Notes: generated from the letters alone by a model not told the origin. Positions 23,913 to 33,730 are shown, numbered from the stretch's first letter. The stretch is 64,000 bases of DNA from Chryseobacterium sp. RU37D (GCF_900156075.1 NZ_FTMM01000006.1:1-64000), one strand, 5' to 3'. Numbers and translations: made by a program.

Positions 23913-26504
23913 ATGGCAAAGGCAGCGAAGAAAGAAACCCCTTTAATGATGCAGTATAACACCATCAAGGCGAAATATCCTGATGCGCTTTTACTATTTA
24001 GGGTGGGGGATTTTTATGAGACTTTCGGGCAGGATGCCATTAAAACATCCCAAATTTTAGGAATTGTTCTTACCAAAAGAGCCAATGGTGAAGGGCATAT
24101 CGAGTTGGCCGGATTTCCTCACCATTCCGTAGATTCTTATCTTCCGAAACTGGTAAGAGCCGGTATGAGGGTTGCGATCTGTGATCAACTGGAGGACCCC
24201 AAAATGGTCAAGGGAATTGTAAAAAGAGGTGTGACGGAATTAGTGACGCCCGGAGTTACCTTCAATGACCAGGTTCTTAATTCAAAAAAGAATAACTTTC
24301 TGCTTTCTCTTCATAAGGAAAAAGAAAAATTCGGGATTGCTCTGGTGGATATTTCTACAGGGGAATTTCTGGTAAGCGAAGGGAATTTAGAAAAATTATT
24401 TCATATCGTCAATACTTTTGATCCGAGTGAAATTATTTATCAGCGAAGTATCCAGATTCCGGAACAGATTAAAAATAAAAATGCTTTTAAACTTGAAGAT
24501 TGGGCTTATCAATATAATTTTGCCTACGAAAAACTGACGAATCACTTTAAAACCAATTCGTTAAAAGGTTTTGGTGTTGAAAATCAGCCATTGGCTATTA
24601 CGGCAGCGGGAGCAATTTTCGCATATTTGGTTGAAGATACACATCACAATTTATTGTCCCACATTACCAAAATTCAGATCATTCCGCAGGAAGATTTCCT
24701 GATGATGGACAATTTTACATTGAGAAATCTTGAAATTGTTTATCCAAGCAATCCACAAGGAAAATCATTATTAGATATCATCGACAAAACCTCAACTCCG
24801 ATGGGAGGAAGACTGTTGAGACGAAGAATTATTTTGCCTTTAAAATCTGTAAATGAAATCAATAGAAGACTTTCTTTAATTGATTTTTTAAACGAAAATG
24901 ATCATCTTAAATATGAAATTTCACAACTTTTAAAATCAATTTCCGATCTGGACCGATTGATGGGAAAATTGGCGGCAGAAAAAATTTCACCTAAAGAATT
25001 AGGATATCTTCGCCAAAGTTTAATTAATATTCACAAGATCAAAGCGTTGCTTCATCCTCATGCTGATATTTTGGCTTGGCTGGATCCGCTTTACGATCAG
25101 AATGAATTGATCAAATGTCTTCAAAATCACTTGAATGATGAACTTCCGGTTAACTTAACGAAAGGAAATGTCATTAAGGAGGGGATTTCCGAAGAGCTGG
25201 ACCGATTAAGAGGACTTCAATCCAAAGGTCGCGGTTTCTTAGACGAAATGTGCCAAAGAGAAATCGAAAGAACCGGAATTTCAAGTTTAAAAATTGATTT
25301 TAATAATGTTTTCGGATATTATATTGAAGTCCGAAATACGCATAAAGATAAAGTTCCAAGCGATTGGCTCCGAAAACAAACGTTGGTCAATGCCGAACGT
25401 TATATTACTGAAGAGCTGAAAGAATATGAAAACCAGATTCTTGGAGCGGAAGAAAAAATCGGGGTTTTAGAAAACGAACTCTACAGAAATATTTGTTCTG
25501 AAACGATGATTCATATTGACCAGATTCAGGAAAATTCCAAGATTATTGCTCAATTGGATGTTGCTGTCGGTTTGTCTGAACTTGCTGTTTCTGAGAGTTA
25601 TACAAAACCCGTTTTAACGGAAAGTTTCTCAATTGATTTAAAAGAAGCAAGACACCCAATCATTGAAAACGCGCTTCCCTTAGGCGAAAAATATATTCCG
25701 AATGATATTTTCTTAGATAAAGATTCTCAGCAGATCATCATGGTAACCGGGCCTAATATGGCGGGTAAATCGGCGATTCTTCGTCAGACGGCGATTGTTT
25801 GTCTTTTGGCTCAGATCGGAAGTTTTGTTCCTGTGAAACACGCTGAAATAGGCATTTTAGATAAAATTTTTACAAGGGTTGGTGCCACAGATAATATTTC
25901 TGCTGGTGAATCAACTTTTATGGTAGAAATGAATGAAGCGGCAAATATTCTGAATAATATTTCCGAAAGAAGTTTAATTCTTTTAGACGAAATTGGCCGC
26001 GGAACCTCTACGTATGACGGGGTTTCCATCGCATGGGCTATTGCAGAATATCTTCACCAGCACCCAACGCAGGCAAAAACGTTATTTGCAACGCATTATC
26101 ATGAATTAAATGAAATGACCGTAAATTTTGAAAGAATTAAAAACTTCCACGTTTCCATTCAGGAGAATAAAGGAAATATTATTTTTCTGAGAAAACTAAT
26201 TCCCGGAGGAAGCGAGCACAGCTTTGGTATCCATGTGGCCAAACTGGCGGGAATGCCTTCAAAAGTCGTGAACAGAGCCAATGAAATTTTAAAAACTTTG
26301 GAAGCAAGCCGTTCTCAAAGCGGTGGCTCTTCTGAAAAAATTAAAAGAGTGACAGAAGAAAATATGCAGCTGTCTTTCTTCCAATTGGATGATCCTGTTT
26401 TGGAAAATATTCGTGAGGAACTGACGAAAATTGACATCAATACGCTTACTCCGATTGAAGCTTTAATGAAATTGAATGCGATTAAGAAAATGATTGGGGG
26501 ATAA
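23913..26504 (+). CDS. mutS: DNA mismatch repair protein MutS
   Basis: Recognises mispairs and starts mismatch repair with MutL. At 863 residues it is full length. The N-terminal mismatch-binding motif is GDFYETFGQD (Phe-x-Glu), followed by the connector, clamp and lever regions. Walker A is GPNMAGKS near 611, Walker B is ILLDEIGRGTST near 690, and ATHYHEL is the signature His motif. Ala replaces the second Gly of the usual GPNMGGKS, so the nucleotide loop differs slightly. Monocistronic, plus strand. Confidence 0.97.
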   Translation: MAKAAKKETPLMMQYNTIKAKYPDALLLFRVGDFYETFGQDAIKTSQILGIVLTKRANGEGHIELAGFPHHSVDSYLPKLVRAGMRVAICDQLEDPKMVKGIVKRGVTELVTPGVTFNDQVLNSKKNNFLLSLHKEKEKFGIALVDISTGEFLVSEGNLEKLFHIVNTFDPSEIIYQRSIQIPEQIKNKNAFKLEDWAYQYNFAYEKLTNHFKTNSLKGFGVENQPLAITAAGAIFAYLVEDTHHNLLSHITKIQIIPQEDFLMMDNFTLRNLEIVYPSNPQGKSLLDIIDKTSTPMGGRLLRRRIILPLKSVNEINRRLSLIDFLNENDHLKYEISQLLKSISDLDRLMGKLAAEKISPKELGYLRQSLINIHKIKALLHPHADILAWLDPLYDQNELIKCLQNHLNDELPVNLTKGNVIKEGISEELDRLRGLQSKGRGFLDEMCQREIERTGISSLKIDFNNVFGYYIEVRNTHKDKVPSDWLRKQTLVNAERYITEELKEYENQILGAEEKIGVLENELYRNICSETMIHIDQIQENSKIIAQLDVAVGLSELAVSESYTKPVLTESFSIDLKEARHPIIENALPLGEKYIPNDIFLDKDSQQIIMVTGPNMAGKSAILRQTAIVCLLAQIGSFVPVKHAEIGILDKIFTRVGATDNISAGESTFMVEMNEAANILNNISERSLILLDEIGRGTSTYDGVSIAWAIAEYLHQHPTQAKTLFATHYHELNEMTVNFERIKNFHVSIQENKGNIIFLRKLIPGGSEHSFGIHVAKLAGMPSKVVNRANEILKTLEASRSQSGGSSEKIKRVTEENMQLSFFQLDDPVLENIREELTKIDINTLTPIEALMKLNAIKKMIGG

Positions 26505-26522
26505 GATAAGTTTACCATAATT

Positions 26523-26912
26523 TTAATCAAAACTTATTTTCATTGGAAATCGAAATCTTGACCGGACAATTTGCCCATTATATTTTGCAGGAATCCACTT
26601 TTGCTTTATTTTAGAAATGGTTCTTACAATTTCTTTATTGAATGATTCATTATCTCCTGTAGCTTTAATATTGCTTATTGATCCATCTTTTTCTACGACA
26701 AATACTGCCTCACAAGATATTGAACGCTTATTAGAAATGATTTTTTTTATCCTGAATTTTTCTAAGAGGATTTTTCTAAAAGTATTAATTCCGCCGGGAA
26801 AATCGGTATGTTTTTCAAGGATTACTTGTGCAGAATCTACAATCCCGGTATTTTGAGAAAATGCAAAGAAACCGAAAAATAGAAATAAGCACAAAATGAT
26901 TTTTTTCATCAT
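26523..26912 (-). CDS. Small secreted TonB_C-like protein (copy 1)
   Basis: A 129-residue protein. A signal peptide (MMKKIILCLFLFFGFFAFSQ) is followed by a domain with FPGGINTFRKILLEKF, CEAVFVVEKDGSISNIKATG and IKQKWIPAKYNGQIVRSRFRFPM, the pattern of TonB C-terminal domains. There is no membrane anchor or proline linker, so it cannot work as a classical TonB. It is a paralogue of the next gene and probably periplasmic. Confidence 0.75.
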   Translation of the reverse strand: MMKKIILCLFLFFGFFAFSQNTGIVDSAQVILEKHTDFPGGINTFRKILLEKFRIKKIISNKRSISCEAVFVVEKDGSISNIKATGDNESFNKEIVRTISKIKQKWIPAKYNGQIVRSRFRFPMKISFD

Positions 26913-26939
26913 TCATATTGTTTTGTGCAAAAATAGCAA

Positions 26940-27365
26940 TTAATATTTTTTCAAAGACAAAGGAAAAGTATAAAGAAAACGAACGGGTTCACCATTAATT
27001 AAAGCTGGTTTCCATTTTACAAACAGCCTTCTCACCGCAACTTCCGCGGCTTGGGAGTGTTTTTTATCACTTCCGGTTGCAGTTACAGACCTCACATATC
27101 CTGTTTTTTCAACAATGAAATAAACGCGGGTGTCAATCTTATCAGACTTTACATCAATGACATCCATACTTTCTGCGAATTTTCTTTTAAAAACATCCAT
27201 CCCGCCCGGGAATTCTGCCTGTGTATCGGCTTTGGTTACGACATCATCCAGCTTCATTTTTGTTTTAAGAATGGCATAATCCGGAAGTTCTGTTACGCTA
27301 TTAAATTCCTGTGCCCATATCAGACTACTGAAAAAAATCCCTAAAAAAATAAATATTCTCTTCAT
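26940..27365 (-). CDS. Small secreted TonB_C-like protein (copy 2)
   Basis: A 141-residue protein with signal peptide ending SLIWAQ. It shares AEFPGGMDVFKRKFAESM, VYFIVEKTGYVRSVTATGSD and WKPALINGEPVRFLYTFPLSLK with the neighbour at 26523-26912, so the pair arose by duplication. The same reasoning applies: a free-standing TonB_C-like domain without TonB's anchor. Function unknown. Confidence 0.75.
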   Translation of the reverse strand: MKRIFIFLGIFFSSLIWAQEFNSVTELPDYAILKTKMKLDDVVTKADTQAEFPGGMDVFKRKFAESMDVIDVKSDKIDTRVYFIVEKTGYVRSVTATGSDKKHSQAAEVAVRRLFVKWKPALINGEPVRFLYTFPLSLKKY

Positions 27366-27491
27366 ATGATAAAAAATGATTTGTTTTTTTAGAACAGCAA
27401 AAAAAATGCCCGAGGGTATATTGATTAAAAAAATAGATATAATAACTGATGCTTTCTTATTTTGCTTTACAATAAATTATTAATTTTGAGT

Positions 27492-27980
27492 ATGAAGAAT
27501 TTAATGAAAATATTATTTCTGATGTTGTGTTTTACTATTTCCAAAGCACAGCAGACAAAGGTTCCTTCTATGAAATATGAAGAGCTTGAAAAAAGAATCC
27601 AGCAGGAGAATGATAAGCTTCTGGTTGTTAATTTTTGGTCAACCACCTGTGCTCCTTGTGTGAAAGAACTTCCGCATTTTATGGAAATCCATAAAAAATA
27701 TACCGATAATCCAAAATTTAAAATGATACTGGTTTCACTGGACAGATTGGTGGATAAAGAAAGGGTCATTAAATTTATCAAAAATAAAAACCTTACAGCA
27801 GAAGTGTTTCTCTTAGACGACATCAAAAGGATGAATACCTGGATCCCGCGCTTTGAAAAAAGCTGGGACGGAAATATTCCGGTGACAATTTTCTATAAAA
27901 ATGGAGAAAAAGTATATTTCAACGATGGTGAAATGAGTAAGGAAGGTCTTGAAAAAACAATTGTAAAAAATTTACCTTAA
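27492..27980 (+). CDS. TlpA-like secreted thioredoxin-fold protein
   Basis: From ATG 27492 (162 residues) there is a signal peptide ending FTISKAQ, and a thioredoxin fold with the active site WSTTCAPC (Cys53 and Cys56) followed by KELPHF. The cis-Pro region is GNIPVTIFYKNG. Expected to act as a periplasmic disulfide reductase, as TlpA/ResA-type proteins do. It is 11 bases upstream of another thioredoxin-fold gene and probably shares its transcript. Confidence 0.88.
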   Translation: MKNLMKILFLMLCFTISKAQQTKVPSMKYEELEKRIQQENDKLLVVNFWSTTCAPCVKELPHFMEIHKKYTDNPKFKMILVSLDRLVDKERVIKFIKNKNLTAEVFLLDDIKRMNTWIPRFEKSWDGNIPVTIFYKNGEKVYFNDGEMSKEGLEKTIVKNLP

Positions 27981-27991
27981 ACAAATATGCT

Positions 27992-28645
27992 ATGAAAAAT
28001 TTTAAAATTTTAATGACCGCTTTTATAGTTGGTTTTGGACTATTAGGTTTTACTACAATAAAGCACGATAAAAACAAGCCTCAAAAGGAAAATGCGTTTG
28101 CAAAAGGCTACGAAATCGGGGATGAAGCCACCGATTTTAAGCTGAAAAATATTGACGGGAAAATGGTTTCCCTCAGCGATTTTAAGACAGCAAAGGGTTT
28201 TATCGTGGTCTTTACCTGCAACCATTGCCCCTACGCCAAAAAATACGAAGACAGAATCATCGATCTCGATAAAAAATACAAATCACAGGGCTACCCCGTA
28301 ATTGCAATCAATCCTAATGATCCTTTAGTACAGCCTGAAGACAGCTATCAGAAAATGATTGAAAGGGCAAAGCAGAAAGGTTTTAGTTTTCCTTATCTGG
28401 TGGATGAGGGACAGAAAATTTTCCCACAATATGGAGCTACCAAAACACCTCATGTATTTCTTCTTCAGAAAGAAGGGGGTAAAAATATAGTAAAATACAT
28501 CGGCGCTATTGATAACAATTACGAAAATTCTAATGATGTTTCAGAATATTATGTTCAGGATGTGGTAAATGCATTGCTTAAAAATGAGCCGGTGAAAATG
28601 ACAAAAACAGTAGCGATAGGATGTACTGTGAAGGTCAGGAAATAA
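27992..28645 (+). CDS. Peroxiredoxin/thioredoxin-fold secreted protein
   Basis: A 217-residue protein with an N-terminal hydrophobic leader (residues 1-24) and an AhpC/TSA-type domain: GDEATDFKLKNIDGKMVSLSDF, then FTCNHCPYAKKYE, in which Cys76 and Cys79 form a CxxC with cis-Pro-like Pro80. TPHVFLL contains the cis-Pro. It resembles the extracytoplasmic peroxiredoxin-like redoxins. A lone Cys near the C-terminus (IGCTVK) may be a further redox site. The gene ends before the hairpin at 28657-28687. Confidence 0.85.
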   Translation: MKNFKILMTAFIVGFGLLGFTTIKHDKNKPQKENAFAKGYEIGDEATDFKLKNIDGKMVSLSDFKTAKGFIVVFTCNHCPYAKKYEDRIIDLDKKYKSQGYPVIAINPNDPLVQPEDSYQKMIERAKQKGFSFPYLVDEGQKIFPQYGATKTPHVFLLQKEGGKNIVKYIGAIDNNYENSNDVSEYYVQDVVNALLKNEPVKMTKTVAIGCTVKVRK

Positions 28646-28656
28646 TGATGAATTTT

Positions 28657-28687
28657 AGGTTTCGGCGGCCGAAGGCCGCCGAAACCT
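28657..28687. terminator. GC-rich 14-bp palindrome after the redoxin operon
   Basis: AGGTTTCGGCGGCC (28657-28670) pairs with GGCCGCCGAAACCT (28674-28687) around GAA. It lacks a long T-run, so it may be a repeat or a Rho-independent-like stop. It shares the GTTTCGG...GGC theme with the palindrome at 43696-43730. Confidence 0.5.
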
Positions 28688-28710
28688 TTATAAAGGCCTG
28701 AGCAATTGTT

Positions 28711-29082
28711 ATGAAATTTAGCTTACAATATTTTTTAATAACCACTTTCCTGTTCTTAATTGAAATTTTAATCGCAACCTGGCTCAAAGACATTTTCTTT
28801 GTAAGGGCATATCTGGGAGATGTAATTGTTGTAATACTTATATATACCTTCATTAAGAGTTTTTTTACCGTTAAAAACACCCATAATCTGATCTTCGGAA
28901 TCCTTGTTTTTTCCTGTCTTGTGGAATTTGCTCAATATTTCAAGATTGCTGACAAAGTGGGTTTCCAACCGGGAAGCCTGATGTATATCGTCGTCGGAAA
29001 TTCCTTTTCCTGGATTGATATTTTGTGTTACGCGGTGGGATGTTTGCTGCTTTTTCTTCTTATGAAATTGCAAAAAAGGTAA
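28711..29082 (+). CDS. DUF2809-type small membrane protein
   Basis: A 123-residue protein with three to four hydrophobic helices (residues 5-25, 35-50, 60-75, 98-118). YLGDVIVVILIYTFIKSFF and the later SWIDILCYAVGCLLLFLL match DUF2809. Function unknown; inner membrane. It is separated from the redoxin genes by a palindrome and may have its own signal. Confidence 0.75.
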   Translation: MKFSLQYFLITTFLFLIEILIATWLKDIFFVRAYLGDVIVVILIYTFIKSFFTVKNTHNLIFGILVFSCLVEFAQYFKIADKVGFQPGSLMYIVVGNSFSWIDILCYAVGCLLLFLLMKLQKR

Positions 29083-29095
29083 TATTGGAGATTAA

Positions 29096-29190
29096 AGATC
29101 CTTCGACAAACTTTGGATGGCACAATCAATTATCTGTTATAACAACAGTTAGTATTAGCGAAATGTCATCCTGAGCTTATTGAAGGATCT
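29096..29190. repeat. Inverted-repeat element with GATCCTTC arms
   Basis: AGATCCTTCGACAAACTTTGGATGG at the left and GTCATCCTGAGC-TTATTGAAGGATCT at the right are imperfect inverted copies about 50 bases apart. A related single arm lies at 9305-9332. It looks like a non-autonomous repeat sitting between converging genes. Confidence 0.55.
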
Positions 29191-29204
29191 CATTAACTAA
29201 AAAA

Positions 29205-30122
29205 CTACCTTCCAAAACTGTCATATTTATCCTCTGCATATTTGATAAAGCGGTTTAGCAGTGCCACATTTTCTTTTTCCATTGGCGAAAGATCATTGTC
29301 CACGTTATTTGAAACCGGGATATACCAGTCTGTCTGCTCAAAGAACTTTCTGTATGTCGCTTTTTTGAAGGAATAGCCATGCCTCGCAAAAACTGAATTT
29401 TTAATAATTTCCATATCCAGTTTTCTCAGATTTTTAAGGTCTTTTTCCGTTAATTTTTGTTTTGAAGCATTTAAACTAAATACTGCATCCGAGGCAATTC
29501 TATTTTTAGAAACATTAAATGTTTCGGTCTTTCCAGTTTCTTCATCTGTATATTTTTCAACAAAACTCTTCGGATTCTCCCAGTCAATCAGGTCATTCTC
29601 TTTGCTTAACATGAAGTTAGGATTATAAGCAAATTCTTTTTTGATAAGTTTTAAAGTTTTTACGGGAGCTTTCACCGCAGATTTGTTGTAGGCATTCCAT
29701 TTTCCGGTAAGGCTGTCGTTGTTCAGTTTTACCTCAAATCTTCCGTCAGTTTTATCATCTCCCGACTCATCCAGAATAAAAGACTTTGTACTTTCATTGA
29801 AAACTCCACGAAAAGGTCGCTGATTTCCATTGACAATGCTTTGCCCGTAAACGCTGTCTTTCGTAATTCTGTTTATTTTTAAGGAAATTTTTTTGTAGAC
29901 ATCTCCTTCATATTCTTCACCGATTTCAGGGGTGATCATTTCTTTTCCGGCAAAATCACCCATATAAATCCCATAATATTCCTTATACAGCTCAGGAGAA
30001 TCCAGAGATTCTTTTTTAGAGGTAAGGCTGTCCTTGGAGTTTTTCACTGTTTCTGTGTCTTTTTTACATCCGGTCAAAGAGATTGTAAATAAAGCAATTA
30101 AAGTAAATTTTAAAACTTTCAT
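29205..30122 (-). CDS. YARHG-domain lipoprotein
   Basis: A 305-residue lipoprotein with signal peptide ending LTGC (lipobox, Cys near residue 19), then a Ser/Lys linker and a C-terminal YARHG domain: SVFARHGYSFKKATYRKFFEQTDWYIPVSNNV. The domain is usually found on the outside of the cell and its role is unclear. It overlaps the DUF2306 gene by the four bases ATGA, so translation is coupled. Confidence 0.85.
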   Translation of the reverse strand: MKVLKFTLIALFTISLTGCKKDTETVKNSKDSLTSKKESLDSPELYKEYYGIYMGDFAGKEMITPEIGEEYEGDVYKKISLKINRITKDSVYGQSIVNGNQRPFRGVFNESTKSFILDESGDDKTDGRFEVKLNNDSLTGKWNAYNKSAVKAPVKTLKLIKKEFAYNPNFMLSKENDLIDWENPKSFVEKYTDEETGKTETFNVSKNRIASDAVFSLNASKQKLTEKDLKNLRKLDMEIIKNSVFARHGYSFKKATYRKFFEQTDWYIPVSNNVDNDLSPMEKENVALLNRFIKYAEDKYDSFGR

Positions 30123-30757
30123 ATGTATTTTTTTACAAGTAAATATTCAATCAGTAAAATGTTCGGAACCCAGCTCAGCCATGCAATAATCTGATAAACA
30201 TCCATAGGATTTGAGTGAAATAAATATACAATAATTACCTTCCACATTCTCAGGGTAATGGCAGAAATTGTAAGTGCAAAACTGCGCCACATCCATTGCT
30301 TATGCTCTGCAAATTTTTTTCGCTTTGCGGATTGAAAAGCTTTTAAAGTTGAAACCCACCATAAGCAGCCCAAAATGACAAACGAAATTTTAGAATACAC
30401 TCCACCGTTCGCAAAAATCCCCATATAAATTCCAGAAGGTGCCGCGAAAAATAAAATCAGAAAAATATAAATCTTTCCTGCATTTTTATGGAAGTTTTTT
30501 AATCCGAAATCTTTCTTGATTATAGCCAGGAAACCTGAAAATAAAACAAAAATGCATGCATAAACATGGGTATAGAAAAAGTACAGATATTCCTTTCTTT
30601 CAACCACTTCAGTCTGCTTGATCATCAAAAAACTGACATCGGTTCTCAAAGGAACATATTCCAACGTTATGTTCGCCATCAGCCAGAAGAAATACCCAAA
30701 CCCCATTATTAGAAGGGTTTTTAGGGCATTTGAAATATTTCTTTTGACTGAATACAT
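30119..30757 (-). CDS. DUF2306 membrane protein
   Basis: A 212-residue membrane protein with about five to six helices. The pattern HKQWMWRSFALTISAITLRMW and the central FHKNAGKIYIFLILFFAAPSG match DUF2306, with His residues that could bind haem. Function not established. Translation-coupled to the YARHG lipoprotein downstream (ATGA overlap), an arrangement that suggests a joint envelope role. Confidence 0.8.
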   Translation of the reverse strand: MYSVKRNISNALKTLLIMGFGYFFWLMANITLEYVPLRTDVSFLMIKQTEVVERKEYLYFFYTHVYACIFVLFSGFLAIIKKDFGLKNFHKNAGKIYIFLILFFAAPSGIYMGIFANGGVYSKISFVILGCLWWVSTLKAFQSAKRKKFAEHKQWMWRSFALTISAITLRMWKVIIVYLFHSNPMDVYQIIAWLSWVPNILLIEYLLVKKYI

Positions 30758-30942
30758 TTGTGGTCTGTCAATGATAAGTTATGTATTATTTCTTACTCAA
30801 AACTCATGGTAATAGGCAATTAAATGTATATTTTACAGGCTGCCTATTAATTTCTGCGGGATTCAAGTTAGATTTTGCTATTGCTTTATTATCCATATGA
30901 ACAATAAGCATAAGTAATTTTTTCGTTTTATAGTTGATCAAA

Positions 30943-32240
30943 TTATTTACCTTCAAAAAAATCCATAACCAAAGAATTGAATAGTTCGGGTTTTTCCACA
31001 ACTACAGAATGTGATGAATTCGGAATTATGGCTAACTGCCCTTTCGGAATGAATTCCGCAATTTTCACTGTGTGTTCTGTTTTTATAACATCCTTATCTC
31101 CTGCCATTATCAATGATGGACATTGGATTGCTTTCAAATCTTCATATTTTAAATTCGGATATTTTAAGTCTAAATTATAGAGATCGATGTATACGTCATT
31201 TTTATGATCCTTATTTTCTTTAATAAGTCGAGCTAGTGTTTCTTTTAAATCTTTCATCTCATCATCTTTCAGGCCTTCTGGAAAAATATTTGCTCCGGAA
31301 CAAGCAATTTTATCTATCAATTCAGGATATTTTAAAGCCATTAAAATTGCAAGAATTCCGCCATCACTCCAACCAAGAATTTTTACTTTTTTAATGTTTT
31401 GCTGGTCTAAAAACTGTTTCAGATCCTCAACCTGAATATCAAAAGTTAGCTCTTTCGTTTTATCATAGGTAGATCTCCCCCTTTCTCTACAATCAACAAT
31501 AATTACCTTATATTTTTTAGAAAAATCATCTACCTGATTCATGAATGCGCTGATTGACTGTCCGTTTCCATGAAGCATCAAAAGAGGTTCGCCCTCGCCA
31601 TAAGTTTCATAATACATTTTGATGCCGTTAACATCTGCAAAGTTTCCGTGAGGCATACTTCCGATAATATTCTCTCCTTTTATCAGTAATGATTTTTTTC
31701 CGCTGAAGGGTTTATTTTCTGAAGTCATAACCGTGAAATTTTTAACATTTACGATTTTATTTCTTCCAATTCCTTCAGACCAAGTATTGTCAGATGTTAT
31801 ATCCTCTTCAAAACTGTTGTTTTTCAATGGAACTTGGATCCATTTATTTTTTCCGTTGCTTACTTCAAGCTGGAAGTCATCAAAATAAAAATCTCCGTTT
31901 CCTTTTGTATAGGCTCCGATATTTAAAGTTTTTGCATTCGAATCAATTGTACCTTCAATGGTGAGTTTTTTCCACTCAGGAGTAACATTTATGTTGGAAT
32001 AAGCTTGATTTTCAAAGAATCCTACACTATTATCCAGCTTGTCAACTCTTGCCCAAATTGCACATTGAGAATCTCCTTTCGGATCTTTTCGGATTTTTGC
32101 AGACGCACGGAATTTCCAGTTTTGTTTAGTCTCCACATTCAAAGATTGTACAAGTGAAGTCCAATCCGACACCTTTTTTTGTTTTGAGCGAAAACAAAAA
32201 ATGACAATATTAGTGAAGAAAATAAAAAAATCTTTTTCAT
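30943..32240 (-). pseudogene. Secreted alpha/beta hydrolase, signal peptide out of frame by one base
   Basis: An ATG at 32240-32238 opens a good signal peptide (MKKIFLFSSLILSFFVFAQ) that runs into a poly-A tract and shifts out of frame. The mature protein continues one frame over from the GTG at 32172: a jelly-roll-like N-terminal region (SDWTSLVQSLNV to FYFDDFQLEV), then an alpha/beta hydrolase with LLMLHGNGQS, nucleophile GWSDGG, DKDVI and the catalytic His in SHSVVVEKPE. The 1298-base length is 3n+2, so one missing A in the run at 32174-32180 restores a 432-residue secreted enzyme. It follows the flavoprotein by 10 bases. Confidence 0.7.
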
Positions 32241-32250
32241 ATTTGTTTAA

Positions 32251-33453
32251 TTATAAATTGTTTAAGTCCTGCGCAATCAGCCACGCTTCACTCCAGCACG
32301 CCTGAAAATTAAAACCACCCGTCACGGCATCAATATTCAAAACTTCTCCTGCGATGTAAAAGTTAGGCAAAATTTTCGAAGACATATTTTTAAAGTTAAT
32401 TTCTTTTAAATCAACGCCTCCGGCAGTTACAAATTCGTCCTTAAAAGTAGATTTACCAGTAACCTGAAATTTCTTTTTGCATAAATTCTCTATAATTTTC
32501 TGCATTTCCTTTCCGGAAATATTGGCAACCTGCTTGTTCAAATCAACTTTTGAAACATCTAAAACTCTTTGCCAGAAACGATTTGTTATTTCAAATATTT
32601 TTGATTGCCCGATTGTTTTTTTCGGATTAGACTGCTTGAAATTTTGAAATATTTCTTCTGCCTCATCCATTGATTTTGAAACGAAATTCACTTCAATTTC
32701 AAAATGATATTTCATTTTAGCTAAGTTAATGGCTTCCCATGCAGAAATCTTCAAAATTGCCGGTCCGGAAAGCCCCCAGTGTGTAATCAGCAATGGCCCG
32801 CTTTCTTCTGTTTTTAGTTTTGGAATAGATGTTTCTGCCATTTCAAAGCTTGTTCCGGCAAGATCCTTTAGTAAATCATCTTTAATATTGAAAGTAAAAA
32901 GTGACGGAACCAGATCAATGATTTTATGTCCCAGATTTTCAATGATTTTTAGTGATTTTGGAGAGCTTCCGGTGGTGTAAATCACAAAGTCGGCCTCAAA
33001 GTCGCCCAAACTTGTCTTCACGGAATATTTTTCACTTTTTTTTTCAATTTCCTTTACAGAACATTTTGTTTTTACATCTACCTTTTTCTGTTGGATTTCC
33101 TGTAAAAAAGTATTGATAATGATCTGTGAAGAATTGCTTTCCGGAAAAACCCTGCTATCATTTTCTATCTTCAACGAAACTTTTCGTTGATCAAACCAAT
33201 CCATCGTATCTCCCGGTTGGAATTTAGTAAAAACACTTAATAGTTCCTTATTTCCACGAGGATAAAACTGTACTAGCTCTTTAGGGTCAAAGCATGCGTG
33301 AGTAAGATTGCAGCGGCCGCCTCCGGAAATTTTCACCTTCTGAAGGACATCTGAGTTTTGCTCTAGAATAGTAATTTTATATTGGGTATCATCAAGGTTG
33401 GCTGCACAGAAAAATCCGGCCGCACCTCCTCCGATTATGATAATTTGTTTCAT
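32251..33453 (-). CDS. HI0933/YhiN-like FAD-dependent oxidoreductase
   Basis: A 400-residue flavoprotein with the N-terminal FAD-binding motif IIIGGGAAGFFCAANL and the family-specific GGGRCNLTHACFDP. The C-terminal GGVDLKEINFKNMSSK and VTGGFNFQACWSEA segments are typical of HI0933-like proteins. The substrate is not known. It stands first in an operon with the alpha/beta hydrolase (10 bases downstream). Confidence 0.9.
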   Translation of the reverse strand: MKQIIIIGGGAAGFFCAANLDDTQYKITILEQNSDVLQKVKISGGGRCNLTHACFDPKELVQFYPRGNKELLSVFTKFQPGDTMDWFDQRKVSLKIENDSRVFPESNSSQIIINTFLQEIQQKKVDVKTKCSVKEIEKKSEKYSVKTSLGDFEADFVIYTTGSSPKSLKIIENLGHKIIDLVPSLFTFNIKDDLLKDLAGTSFEMAETSIPKLKTEESGPLLITHWGLSGPAILKISAWEAINLAKMKYHFEIEVNFVSKSMDEAEEIFQNFKQSNPKKTIGQSKIFEITNRFWQRVLDVSKVDLNKQVANISGKEMQKIIENLCKKKFQVTGKSTFKDEFVTAGGVDLKEINFKNMSSKILPNFYIAGEVLNIDAVTGGFNFQACWSEAWLIAQDLNNL

Positions 33454-33606
33454 AGTCTTATTAATCTTATGCTCAAGATTATTTTTACAAAACTACAATT
33501 TTTATAAACCATCTTATTTGAGTATTTTTGAAGAATGTAATTTTTTTAAACTTTAAAGTCGAAACTATTAATTTAAATCGTTTTAATTTCCGATTTATTA
33601 TTCATT

Positions 33607-33677
33607 CAGTTTGTCATTCCATAAGAATCCCGACTGAGTTTTAATAATATTGCTCAGATTCCTACGGAAAACACAAA
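33607..33677. repeat. Palindromic ATTCC...GATTCC element, copy 1
   Basis: Left arm AGTTTGTCATTCCATAAGAATC and right arm GATTCCTACGGAAAAC are imperfect inverted copies. A second, better copy is at 46073-46155, so this is a dispersed element. It sits in the 277-base space before the thioesterase gene. Confidence 0.55.
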
Positions 33678-33730
33678 GAGGTTAAAGTATTGATGATCAA
33701 AATAAAAAGACATATTTAAACAAAATTTAA

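Noticed and set aside
30804-30942. Short minus-strand frame after the hydrolase
   Set aside because: No recognisable domain; overlaps the end of the hydrolase in another frame.
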